Shown piece by piece: positions 25,838 to 34,203 of a stretch of 64,000 nt of DNA. Below the pieces are notes generated by a model. That model worked only from the letters and a program-made list of their open reading frames with translations. It was not told where the DNA came from and ran no database searches. Both the position numbers and the translations under genes were made by a program. The DNA is from Paeniglutamicibacter quisquiliarum (GTDB lineage: Bacteria > Actinomycetota > Actinomycetes > Actinomycetales > Micrococcaceae), in NCBI RefSeq assembly GCF_019084045.1, contig NZ_JAHRED010000001.1, positions 682,001-746,000 of the forward strand, read 5' to 3'. The first letter of the stretch is position 1, and each line of letters starts with the position of its first letter.

Positions 25838-28246
25838 CTAGCCGCGCAGGTGCCGGCGGTTCCGGATCATGATGAGCGCCGGGATCAGCAGCAAGGCCAC
25901 CGGGATCAGGAGCAGCAGCGCGCTGGGGCCGCTGCCGATCTTGGATGCCGAGACCGCCCGCGTGCTGGCCTCCAAGCGCGAGGTGCCGCTGGCCAGCTGG
26001 GTCGAACCCTCGGAGAGGGTGGACAGGCCGGTGGCCAGTTGCGAGTTGCCGTCGGCGAGCCGGTTGGCACCGTCATCGAGCTTGGTGGCACCGGCGGACA
26101 AATCACCGGAGCCCTTGCGCAACGCCTCCAGGCCCATGCCCAGGGTTTCGCTGCCGCCGGCGAGCTTGGCCGCCCCGGCGTCAAGCTCCTCGGCACCGCG
26201 GGCGATCTTGGCGTTGCCGGCAGCCAGTTTCGTGGCACCGGCCTCGAGCTTTTCGGCACCGGCCGCCGCGGAGTCAGCTCCCTGTGCCAGCGCGGGGGTC
26301 TTGGACGCCAGCTCGGAGGTTCCGTCCTTGAGCGCCCCGGTGCCCGCTGCCAGCCTGTCGGTGCCGGCCGCAAGCTTCTTGCCGCCGGCCGCAAGCTCAT
26401 GGGCACCCGAGCTGAGCTTGGTGGCTCCGGCGTCCAAGGCCGAAGTGCCGTCCGCGAGCTTGCTGCCGCCCGCGGCCAGGGCATCCGCCCCGGTCGTGAG
26501 CCTGCCCGCCCCGTCCTGGAGGGTGGCGGTGCCCTGGGCCAGGGTTCCGGCCCCGGTGCTGAGCTTGGTGCTGCCGGCGGCCAGCGCGTCGGTGCCCTCG
26601 GCCAGCCGGGAGGCCCCGTTGCCCAGGGTGCCGAGTCCGGCCAGCAGGCCCTTGGAGGAGTCGTTGAAGCCGGCGTCGAGCTGTCCGAGCCCCGAATTGA
26701 GGTCCTGCGCCCCGGCATTGAGCGCGGTGGCTCCGGTCTTCAATGCGCCGATGCCCGCACCCAGGGCCTTGGACCCCTCGCTGAGCTGGCCCAGCCCGCC
26801 GTCGAGCTTGGCGGCTCCGGTCTTGACTGCCTGTGCGCCGTCGTTCAGGGCGTCGGTTTGGCCAACGAGGTCCTTGGTCCCCAGCTTCAGGGAATCCATG
26901 CCCTCGGCCAGTTGGCCGCTTCCGGTGGCCAGCTTCCTGGCGCCGGCCGAAAGATTGGTGGTACCGGCGTGCAGCTTCTCCATGCCGGCATTCAGGTCCT
27001 GTGAACCGTCATGAAGTGCGTTGATCTGCTCCAGCAAAAGGCCCGAGGGCACCGTGGGATTCGCCTTCACGAACGCGGCAAGGTCGCCCAGGCCTTTCGA
27101 CAGCCGACCGGAACCATCCGTCAGTTCACCTGCTTTTCCGTCGGCGGTGACCAGGCCGTCGGCCAGGCCCTTGGCGCCCGTTTCGACGCCCACGGAACCC
27201 TCCTGGGCGGCCATGATGCCTCCGCGGAGTTTCGGCGCAGCGTCGGCCAGCTTCTGGGTGCCCGCCGCCAGCCTGGTGCTGCCGTCCGCGAGCTGTCCCG
27301 AGCCGTCCTTGAGTGCCGCCACTCCTTCAAGCAGGGCCGGGGCCTTGCTGGCCAGCTCCTCGACGCCGCCGAGCAACTTGTCGCTGCCGGCCGCCAGGGC
27401 ATCGGACCCCGCGGCCGCACTTGAGGTGCCGGCGGCCAGCTTCTGCGCACCGGCATTTGCCGCCTGCGTTCCGGCGGCAAGCTTCTGCGCACCGTCGTTG
27501 GCGGCCCCGGCTCCCGCGGAGAGTTGCTGCGCGCCCGCCGAGAGATCGTGGGCTCCGGTGTTGACCTTGCCCGTGCCAATGCCCAGCTGGGACATGCCGG
27601 CCGAGAGCTTCTGGGAACCGTCCCTGAGCGACTGCGCCCCGGCGTCCAGGGTGCCGGTGCCCGCGGCGAGGGAACCGGCACCGGTGGCCAGCTTGGATGA
27701 ACCTTCACTGAGTGCACCTGCACCCACTGTCGCGTCCTTGGCGCCCGCGGCCAGCTTGCCCGCGCCGGCGTTGAGCTTGCCCGCGGCGGCATCGACCGCA
27801 TCGGTGCCGGCGGCGATCTTCTTCGCGCCGGTGGACAGGTCCGCTGCCCCGTTGCCGAGCCTGGTTGCACCGGCCTCGGCGTCCCCGGCGCCGACCGAAA
27901 GCTTGGTCGTTCCTGCGTGCAGCGTGCCCGCACCGTCCGTCAATTTGCCGGCGCCGGTTGCTGCCTTTTCCGCGCCCTTGGCAAGTTTCTGCGCGCCCTC
28001 GGACAACGCGCCGGTGCCGGTGGCCAGTTCGGCGGCGCCGGCGGCGGCACCGGAGGATCCGTCGGCCAGCTTGGCGACTCCGTCGTTTGCCTTGCCCATC
28101 CCGCTGTTGAGGTCCGAGGCGCCGCTTGCCACCTGGGATGAGAACATCGCGTAGAAGGCCACGAAGGCGATCAGGAACAGGCCGAGCAAAACCGTGATGA
28201 TTGCATGCAGCAGCGTGTGCCGCTTGGCCGCAATATGTGCATTCAA
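25838..28246 (-). CDS. Membrane-anchored xxxLxxG heptad-repeat protein (YhgE/Pip-related)
   Basis: An 802-residue protein made of one N-terminal helix (about residues 12-37), about 100 tandem heptads of the form LxxGAxx (about 41-758), and one C-terminal helix (about 775-793) followed by the basic tail RNRRHLRG. The heptads match the TIGR03057 repeat of YhgE/Pip and related phage-infection/ESX-like membrane proteins. The usual N-terminal globular domain and C-terminal multi-helix ABC-2-like domain are absent. A break near residues 385-415 (FVKANPTVPSGLLLEQINAL) interrupts the repeats. TTG 28246 is the start because AGGAG lies five bases upstream and the signal-anchor begins there. The repeat probably forms a long extracytoplasmic stalk; the function is unknown. 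Confidence 0.8.
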   Translation of the reverse strand: MNAHIAAKRHTLLHAIITVLLGLFLIAFVAFYAMFSSQVASGASDLNSGMGKANDGVAKLADGSSGAAAGAAELATGTGALSEGAQKLAKGAEKAATGAGKLTDGAGTLHAGTTKLSVGAGDAEAGATRLGNGAADLSTGAKKIAAGTDAVDAAAGKLNAGAGKLAAGAKDATVGAGALSEGSSKLATGAGSLAAGTGTLDAGAQSLRDGSQKLSAGMSQLGIGTGKVNTGAHDLSAGAQQLSAGAGAANDGAQKLAAGTQAANAGAQKLAAGTSSAAAGSDALAAGSDKLLGGVEELASKAPALLEGVAALKDGSGQLADGSTRLAAGTQKLADAAPKLRGGIMAAQEGSVGVETGAKGLADGLVTADGKAGELTDGSGRLSKGLGDLAAFVKANPTVPSGLLLEQINALHDGSQDLNAGMEKLHAGTTNLSAGARKLATGSGQLAEGMDSLKLGTKDLVGQTDALNDGAQAVKTGAAKLDGGLGQLSEGSKALGAGIGALKTGATALNAGAQDLNSGLGQLDAGFNDSSKGLLAGLGTLGNGASRLAEGTDALAAGSTKLSTGAGTLAQGTATLQDGAGRLTTGADALAAGGSKLADGTSALDAGATKLSSGAHELAAGGKKLAAGTDRLAAGTGALKDGTSELASKTPALAQGADSAAAGAEKLEAGATKLAAGNAKIARGAEELDAGAAKLAGGSETLGMGLEALRKGSGDLSAGATKLDDGANRLADGNSQLATGLSTLSEGSTQLASGTSRLEASTRAVSASKIGSGPSALLLLIPVALLLIPALIMIRNRRHLRG
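25973..28126 (-). repeat. About 100 tandem 21-bp units encoding LxxGAxx heptads
   Basis: The DNA repeats with a 21-base period, encoding leucine at heptad position a and glycine at position d, usually followed by Ala or Thr. Units are degenerate at the base level, so this is an old protein repeat, not a recent microsatellite. The strong codon bias produces long spurious ORFs on the opposite strand. Confidence 0.9.
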
Positions 28247-28598
28247 CTGGACTCCTGGGGGATCGATGGGGATTGGTGGGGAAGCGGTGCCGCGGGGATT
28301 TTGGGCGCACAAAGGTACGCCACGAGCCGTGGCACGATGGAGCGGGAGGGTCCTGCGGCCGGATTCCGGCCGAGCCCAAGGTGTAGCTGTGATGTGGATT
28401 ACAAAGGGACTAGGACCATTGAACTTACTGATGGGTAGCTTTGCAAGTGTTTTGGGAAAATAACTTACCCGGCGGTAGGTTGTGACGTCTTCTCCGCGCC
28501 CCGGCGGACGGGGTGTGAAACCCGGACAGCGGTGGCCGCAGGCGCCCGGCGCCGGGCGATCGGCGCAAAGCCCGCCGGGAAGTTGTAGGCTCGCACTC
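28247..28598. promoter_or_regulatory. Divergent intergenic region with TetR-type operator
   Basis: This 352-base gap separates the heptad-repeat gene and the glutamate-synthase-like gene. AACTTACC (28462-28469) and GGTAGGTT (28474-28481) form an 8-bp inverted repeat with one mismatch around CGGC, a form often bound by TetR-family repressors of efflux or lipid-transport genes. The stretch 28381-28470 is notably AT-rich and is the likely promoter area; I could not fix -35/-10 boxes with confidence. No gene is visible. Confidence 0.45.
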
Positions 28599-30353
28599 AT
28601 GGTGAGATTTCTGATTTTGGCGCTGCTGTCCCTGCTCGGTTTCATCACCATCGTGGCCGCCGCGCTGGGGCCCGGCGGCTGGTGGGTGGTCGCCGTGCTC
28701 GTGGTTCTCCTGCTGGCGCTCGGGATCCACGACGTCGTGCAGACCAAGCACGCCATCCTGCGCAATTTTCCCGTGCTGGGACGCATGCGCTTCCTGCTCG
28801 AGTCGATCCGCCCCGAGATCCAGCAGTACTTCATCGAGCGCAACACCGACGGGCGGCCCTTCGACCGGGACACCCGTTCGCTGGTCTACGCGCGGGCCAA
28901 GGGCGCCGACAGCCACAAGGCCTTCGGCACCGAACGCGACGTCAACGAGGTCGGCTACGAGTACCTGTTGCATTCCACCGCCCCGGTCGAGGTCGCGAAG
29001 GACCAGCACCGCGTGCGCATCGGCGGCCCTGACTGCACGCAGCCCTACGACATGTCGCTGATGAACATCTCCTCGATGAGCTTCGGCTCGCTGTCCAAAA
29101 ACGCCGTGCTGGCCATGAACAAGGGCGCGGCAATGGGCGGATTCGTCCACGAGACCGGCGAGGGCGGGCTGGCCCCCTACCACCTGGAACACGGTGCCGA
29201 CCTGTTCTGGGAAATCGGCTCCGGCTACTTCGGCTGCCGAGACGACGCGGGAAACTTCGATCCCGACCTCTTCGCCCTCAAGGCATCAAACGAACATGTC
29301 AAGGGCATCACCATCAAGCTCTCCCAGGGCGCCAAGCCCGGACTGGGTGGCGTATTGCCGGCGGCGAAGATCACCGCGGAGATCGCCGCGACCCGCGGGG
29401 TGCCCATGGGTGTCGACTGCATTTCACCCGCCTCGCATGCGAGCTTCTCCACGCCACGTGAGCTGATGCAATTCGTGGGCAGGCTGCGGAAACTGGCCGG
29501 GGGCAAACCCGTGGGCTATAAGTTCTGCGTGGGATCGCGCACCGACGTGCTGGCGATGTGCAAGGCCATGCTTGAAACGGGGATCACCCCCGACTTCATC
29601 ACCATCGACGGGTCCGAGGGCGGAACCGGGGCGGCGCCGCTGGAATATGAGGACCATGTGGGAACGCCGCTGACCGAGGGGCTGATGCTGGTGCACAACG
29701 CGCTGGTCGGGACCGGGCTGCGCAGCAGGATCCGGCTCGGGGCCGCGGGCAAGGTCGCCACCGGATCCGATGTGGTGAAGCGGCTGATCCAGGGCGCCGA
29801 CTTCACTTTCAGCGCCCGGGCCATGATGATGGCCACCGGCTGCATCCAGGCGCAGAAATGCCACACCAACGAGTGTCCGGTCGGGGTCGCCACCCAGGAC
29901 CCGCGGCTGATGCGCGCGCTGGATGTCACCGACAAGGGCAACCGCGTCTACAACTACCACAAGCTCACCGTGCAGGAAGCCGCGCAACTGATGGCCTCGA
30001 TGGGCGTTGCGACGCCGTCGCAGCTGAACACCAGGATGCTGCGCCGTCGCGTCGACCACCTGACAACGCGCAGCTACGCCGCCCTGCACAACTGGCTGGA
30101 GCCCGGTGAGCTGATGCGCGAACCGCCCCGGGGCTGGGCCCCGGACTGGCTGGAGGCCGACGCCGACACCTTCGGGGAGCACGCCCCGATGCCGTGGCCG
30201 ACCCCGCGCGAACCCGTCCCCGCGGAGATGACCGTTGCGCCCAAACGGGTGGAACCCAAGGACTCCACCCACCGAGCCGTGGAACCCGTGCACCCCAACG
30301 CCGAGCGACCCGAGGGCAGGCCGGCCCCGAAGGCCACGCCACATGGGGGTTAA
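28599..30353 (+). CDS. Membrane-attached FMN-binding glutamate-synthase-like protein
   Basis: A 584-residue protein of the stand-alone glutamate-synthase (GltS FMN-domain) family. Two hydrophobic segments at residues 3-45 anchor it. The (beta/alpha)8 FMN domain then follows with ISSMSFGSLSKNAVLAMNKG, IKLSQGAKPGLGG, DGSEGGTGAAPLEYEDHVG and GAAGKVATGSD. The CIQAQKCHTNECPVGVATQ stretch supplies the three cysteines of a [3Fe-4S] cluster. There is no glutaminase domain, so glutamate synthesis from glutamine is not expected. Its role (possibly an oxidoreductase or archaeal-type GltS relative) is not established. The Pro-rich C-terminal 60 residues look disordered. Confidence 0.87.
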   Translation: MVRFLILALLSLLGFITIVAAALGPGGWWVVAVLVVLLLALGIHDVVQTKHAILRNFPVLGRMRFLLESIRPEIQQYFIERNTDGRPFDRDTRSLVYARAKGADSHKAFGTERDVNEVGYEYLLHSTAPVEVAKDQHRVRIGGPDCTQPYDMSLMNISSMSFGSLSKNAVLAMNKGAAMGGFVHETGEGGLAPYHLEHGADLFWEIGSGYFGCRDDAGNFDPDLFALKASNEHVKGITIKLSQGAKPGLGGVLPAAKITAEIAATRGVPMGVDCISPASHASFSTPRELMQFVGRLRKLAGGKPVGYKFCVGSRTDVLAMCKAMLETGITPDFITIDGSEGGTGAAPLEYEDHVGTPLTEGLMLVHNALVGTGLRSRIRLGAAGKVATGSDVVKRLIQGADFTFSARAMMMATGCIQAQKCHTNECPVGVATQDPRLMRALDVTDKGNRVYNYHKLTVQEAAQLMASMGVATPSQLNTRMLRRRVDHLTTRSYAALHNWLEPGELMREPPRGWAPDWLEADADTFGEHAPMPWPTPREPVPAEMTVAPKRVEPKDSTHRAVEPVHPNAERPEGRPAPKATPHGG

Positions 30354-30395
30354 CAACCGTCATCAATGCCGGGCGGTGTTTGGCGGCTCGGAATA

Positions 30396-31601
30396 ATGGC
30401 AGCCATGGCTCCCTCCAGCACCGCGCCGGGCATCGGTTTCCCCTCCGTGCTCGCACACGCCTTCTTCCTGCAGGCCGCGGTGTACCTGGTCCGGCCCGCC
30501 ACCTCCTACAAGGCGCTGGAACTCGGCGTCGACCCCGGGCTGCTGGGCCTGGTGGTGGCGAGCTTCTCGATCCTGCCTGTCTTCCTGGCCGTGTTCATCG
30601 GCCGTGCCGCGGACCGGGGCAAGGAGAAACACATCCTGCTGGCGGGCGCCGCCCTGCTGATCATCGCCGGGGCCGGGCTGCTTTTTGCCGCCCCCTCGCT
30701 GCCGGCACTGCTGGGCTGGAACCTGATCCTGGGCGTGGGCCACCTGATGAGCCTGATCGGGGAACACAGCCGCCTGGCCTCGGCCACCAATCGCAACATG
30801 GACAGGGTCTTCGGCTTCTACACCATGGTCACCGCCGTGGCGCAGGCAGTGGCCCCGCTGCTGCTCGGGGTGCTGGGCGGGCCGGCCGTCACCCCCGACA
30901 CCTCGATGCTGCTGCTGGCCTACCTGGTGGGCGCCGCCGGGGTGCTGGCCACTTCCGTCCTGATGGCCCGCCACCGCGGTGCGGGGCGCTCGTCCGGCCC
31001 CGCGAAGGCCCAGGTGAAACTGCGCACCGCGCTGCACGTTCCGCCGGCGGCCCGCAACACCCTCATCGCGTCCATCGGGCTGAGCATGATGGTGCTGTGC
31101 ACCATCGACCTGCTGCAGGTCTACCTCCCGGCGCTGGCCGTGGAGCGGGGGATTTCCACCCAGGCGGTCGGGGTGCTGCTGGCGCTGCGGGCAGTCGCCA
31201 CAGTGCTGTCGCGGCTGGCGATGGACCGCCTGGTCCGCGCCGTGGGCAGGGCCCGGCTGCTGCTCGTGTCCACCGGTGCCTCCGCGGTGCTGGTCGCCCT
31301 GCTGATGCTGCCGCTGCCCACCTCCGCGATGGCGGTGCTGCTGGTGCTGGCGGGCCTGGGACTGGGCATCGGGCAGCCGCTGAGCATGACGGTGGTGTCG
31401 ATGACCGCCACCGAGGGCACCCGTGGCACCTGGATGTCGATCCGGCTGCTGGGCAACCGCCTGGGGCAGGCGGTGATCCCGGTGGGCGTGGGCGTCTTCG
31501 CCACCTCCATGGGTGCCGGGGGAGTGTTCCTCGCCCTGGGCGTCACGACGGCCGCGGCGACGCTGGGGGCGATCGTGCCGCTGCGGTCCATGGAGGACTG
31601 A
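30396..31601 (+). CDS. MFS transporter
   Basis: A 401-residue transporter with about twelve hydrophobic segments. It has the inter-helix basic motif GRAADRGKEKHIL (a variant of GxxxDRxGRR) after helix 2 and a loop near 195-210 (RHRGAGRSSGPAKAQVKLRT). It resembles drug/metabolite exporters but no narrower family is clear. ATG 30396 is used; 30366 and 30405 are other in-frame starts. It begins 42 bases after the glutamate-synthase-like gene and may be co-transcribed. Confidence 0.82.
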   Translation: MAAMAPSSTAPGIGFPSVLAHAFFLQAAVYLVRPATSYKALELGVDPGLLGLVVASFSILPVFLAVFIGRAADRGKEKHILLAGAALLIIAGAGLLFAAPSLPALLGWNLILGVGHLMSLIGEHSRLASATNRNMDRVFGFYTMVTAVAQAVAPLLLGVLGGPAVTPDTSMLLLAYLVGAAGVLATSVLMARHRGAGRSSGPAKAQVKLRTALHVPPAARNTLIASIGLSMMVLCTIDLLQVYLPALAVERGISTQAVGVLLALRAVATVLSRLAMDRLVRAVGRARLLLVSTGASAVLVALLMLPLPTSAMAVLLVLAGLGLGIGQPLSMTVVSMTATEGTRGTWMSIRLLGNRLGQAVIPVGVGVFATSMGAGGVFLALGVTTAAATLGAIVPLRSMED

Positions 31602-31624
31602 AGCCGGCTTGCTGAAGGCCCGAA

Positions 31625-31921
31625 TTATGGACTTTGGGGCAGCGGCAGTTCCTCGTCGGTTGGCTCCTGCCCGTGCAGCAGGCAAATTCCGGTTCCGCCT
31701 TCATAGTTGTACTCGACCCAGATCACTGCCCGGCGGCCATTGCTGTTGGCTTCGGCCCACGCAAGAACGTCGTCAACGCACGCCGCATTCTCGAGCCGAT
31801 GCTCGGTGCTGTCGCGATTCTCGTTCCAGAAATCCACGCGGTATACCGGAGTGAGTACCTCTTCGCTGACATAACGCGGATCAACGAGGGATGCCTTGAT
31901 GCCATCTACGCCCATGGCCAC
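31625..31921 (-). CDS. Small hypothetical protein
   Basis: A 98-residue soluble acidic protein that I do not recognise. It has no signal peptide or membrane helix; it contains VYRVDFWNENRD and RRAVIWVEYNYEGGTGICLL, suggesting an alternating beta structure, and ends LPLPQSP. The GTG at 31921 and ATG at 31915 are both possible starts. GC content of the gene and the following 200 bases is visibly lower than the neighbourhood, which hints at transfer. It is convergent with the MFS gene, 23 bases away. Confidence 0.55.
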   Translation of the reverse strand: MAMGVDGIKASLVDPRYVSEEVLTPVYRVDFWNENRDSTEHRLENAACVDDVLAWAEANSNGRRAVIWVEYNYEGGTGICLLHGQEPTDEELPLPQSP

Positions 31922-32123
31922 AATCTATCCCGCAGAGGGATGGAACTCGCGGGATTTCCCGAACCATTCCGATCGAGTGTCCTTGAAAGCGCATGTGCCA
32001 CCGAACTTCCGCGGAAAAAATGGCCAGTTCGATAAAATCTCCAGTCAACCTTCGGTCGCCAACCGGCGCAAGCGCCAAGACCAGCGCCCTTCGGCGTGAG
32101 CTCCCCTGCGGGTCATCGTGACC

Positions 32124-33176
32124 CTATTCGGAGTCGGCGATCACCGCGGCAATTTTTTCGCGATCCACCTGTCCCAACTCCGCGGGGTTCCACGCCGGGC
32201 TGCGGTCCTTGTCGATGACCTGGGCGCGGATCCCCTCGGCCAAATCGTCGCGGTGCATCAGGTAGTCGGCCACGCGCAGCTCCCGTGCCAGGGCCGAGGG
32301 CAGGTGGTCCTCTGCACGGGCCGCGCGCACCGCCAGCAGCGCGCATTCCAGGGAGGTGGGGCTGTTGGCGCGCATCCGGGCCGCCGCCGCCCGGGCGGCG
32401 GGATGGACCATGGCATCGAGCCGCTCGAGGATCTCCGCGAGCGTCGGCGCACCGAAGGCGGCATCGATCCAGGGCTGCGCGCTCGCCAGCGGGGAGGCGT
32501 CAAAGGATCCGAAAAGCACTTCCAGGCCGGCCGCGATGTCCGCCGCCGGCATCGACTCGAAGTCGGGCAGGGCCTCGATGACCTCCTCGAAGCGTTCCGC
32601 ATCCACCAGCATGTCGGCAAAGCCGAGCTCCACGGCGTCGGCCCCGGTGAAGGTGTCGGCGGTCAGCACCAGGTATTCGCCCAGGTGCCCCGGCGCCCTC
32701 GCCATCAGATGAGTGGCGCCCACGTCGGGGCTGTAGCCGATGCGGGCCTCGGGCATGGCGTATTGCGCATCGGGGGTCGCGATGCGGATGGCGGCGTGGG
32801 AGGCCAGCCCGATCCCGCCGCCCATGCAGAGCCCGTGGACAAGGGTGACCACCGGCTTGGGATAGTTCGCGATCATCTCATCGAGCCTGAACTCCAGGGC
32901 GAGGAGCTCCAGGAAGCGGGCATGCCCGCCGTTTGTCACCGCGTGGTGAAAGTCCTTGATGTCGCCGCCGGCGCAAAATCCGCGCGCTCCCTCGCCGCGC
33001 AGCACCACCATTGACACCCGCGCATCGTCCCGCCACGTCGTGAGGACATCGGTCAGCTCCTGCAGCATGGCGCCGGTGAGGGCGTTGATTTGCTCGGGCC
33101 GGCGCAGCGCCACCAGGCCCAGTGTTCCCAGGACCGTGGAGTCGATAAGGGTCGTGATGGTTCTTGTCCTGTTCAT
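32124..33176 (-). CDS. 3-Hydroxyisobutyryl-CoA hydrolase (enoyl-CoA hydratase family)
   Basis: A 350-residue crotonase-fold enzyme of valine catabolism that releases 3-hydroxyisobutyrate from its CoA ester. The oxyanion-hole motifs are GFCAGGDIKDF (near residue 67) and GLCMGGGIGLA (near 115). The sequence MPEARIGYSPDVGATHLMAR, with the Glu and Asp used by HIBCH-type hydrolases, distinguishes it from hydratases. The C-terminal 100-residue extension, longer than in ordinary enoyl-CoA hydratases, also matches HIBCH. The 202 bases on its 3' side (31922-32123) hold nothing I can identify. Confidence 0.9.
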   Translation of the reverse strand: MNRTRTITTLIDSTVLGTLGLVALRRPEQINALTGAMLQELTDVLTTWRDDARVSMVVLRGEGARGFCAGGDIKDFHHAVTNGGHARFLELLALEFRLDEMIANYPKPVVTLVHGLCMGGGIGLASHAAIRIATPDAQYAMPEARIGYSPDVGATHLMARAPGHLGEYLVLTADTFTGADAVELGFADMLVDAERFEEVIEALPDFESMPAADIAAGLEVLFGSFDASPLASAQPWIDAAFGAPTLAEILERLDAMVHPAARAAAARMRANSPTSLECALLAVRAARAEDHLPSALARELRVADYLMHRDDLAEGIRAQVIDKDRSPAWNPAELGQVDREKIAAVIADSE

Positions 33177-33357
33177 TGCGGCGTGCGGGTCCCAGCCAAG
33201 ATATCTCTCCGGTGGCTCCCAAGGGAAACGCCGGCGGTGCGCAACAGAGCTCCCGGGAGGCGGGACACCTGCATTTCACCGGTATCCTGAAGAGGATTTT
33301 CCGGCGGTGGATGGTGCCTCCGGATTCGAGACTCAACACAGGGGAGCACGCCGGCAC

Positions 33358-33747
33358 ATGGCATCGACCGATGGGAACGACGAACGCGGGAGAATCGCCA
33401 GGCGCGTGCTGCCCGGGGGCCAGGAGCCGGACCCGCGCTTCACCCTGGCCAACGAGCGCACCTTTCTGGCCTGGATCCGGACGGCGCTGGCCTTCCTCGC
33501 CGGCGGCATCGCGCTGGAGGCATTCGCCGCAGCAGCCTTCCCCGGCCCGCTGCGCACCGGCATCTCGGTGCTGCTGATCGTCATCGGCATGCTGATCAGC
33601 GCCGGGGCGGCCTTGCGCTGGCGCAGCATCGAAATGTCGATGCGCCATTCCAGGCCGCTGCCGCTGCCGCTGATCATCCCCATCCTGGGCCTGGGCGGTG
33701 CGCTGGCCGCCGCGGTGGTGGCCGTGCTGATCGCGCTGGGCACGTGA
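33358..33747 (+). CDS. DUF202 membrane protein (YidH-like), first copy
   Basis: A 129-residue protein with the DUF202 hallmark FTLANERTFLAWIRTALAFL at about residues 28-47 and three hydrophobic segments. DUF202 proteins are small inner-membrane proteins of unknown function, often in pairs. The start at 33358 follows GGGGAG. Its final codon overlaps the GTG of the next gene, so the two are coupled. Confidence 0.88.
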   Translation: MASTDGNDERGRIARRVLPGGQEPDPRFTLANERTFLAWIRTALAFLAGGIALEAFAAAAFPGPLRTGISVLLIVIGMLISAGAALRWRSIEMSMRHSRPLPLPLIIPILGLGGALAAAVVAVLIALGT

Positions 33748-34079
33748 GTTCGGCAGCCCGCCCGCCCCTGCACCGCGACCCCGGGCTGCAGCCGGAACGC
33801 ACGGTGATGTCCTGGGGCAGGACCACGCTTTCGCTCTGCGTAGCCGCCCTGGTCTTCCTGCGCTGGCTGCCGCACTACGGGGCCGTCGTGCTGGCCATGG
33901 TCGTGGTGTCCCTCCTGGTCGCCGGCTGCATCTATGCCACGCAGCGGCGGCGCTATTCCGTTGCCTCCCGCGGGATCACCGCGGAGCGGCTGCGCGCCGA
34001 CGTGGTTGCCGTCCTGGCGACGAGTGGTGCAGTCCTCGGGCTGGGAGTCCTCGGCATCCTGGTGGTGCTGGGCCAGTAG
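33744..34079 (+). CDS. DUF202 membrane protein, second copy
   Basis: A 111-residue relative of the preceding protein. The diagnostic arginine-containing first helix is shorter here (LQPERTVMSWGRTTLSLCVA) and three helices follow. The GTG start overlaps the stop of the first copy (GTGA). The pair probably acts as a hetero-oligomer in the membrane; this is an inference from coupling and family habit. Confidence 0.82.
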   Translation: MSSAARPPLHRDPGLQPERTVMSWGRTTLSLCVAALVFLRWLPHYGAVVLAMVVVSLLVAGCIYATQRRRYSVASRGITAERLRADVVAVLATSGAVLGLGVLGILVVLGQ

Positions 34080-34203
34080 GCCCCGAGGCCACCCGTGCCG
34101 GCGGGAACCAACGACGCGCCCCGTTAATCCAGCTGACGTATCATCAAGGTTGATTGACGCGGGCCGGTCCGGCCCTCCAGGGGAAAGCTGTCCAGGAAAA
34201 ACC

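Noticed and set aside
25850-28154. Long plus-strand frames opposite the heptad-repeat gene
   Set aside because: The 21-base periodic repeat creates long antisense frames of Pro/Ala/Ser-rich low complexity; only the minus strand gives helices at the ends and a ribosome-binding site.
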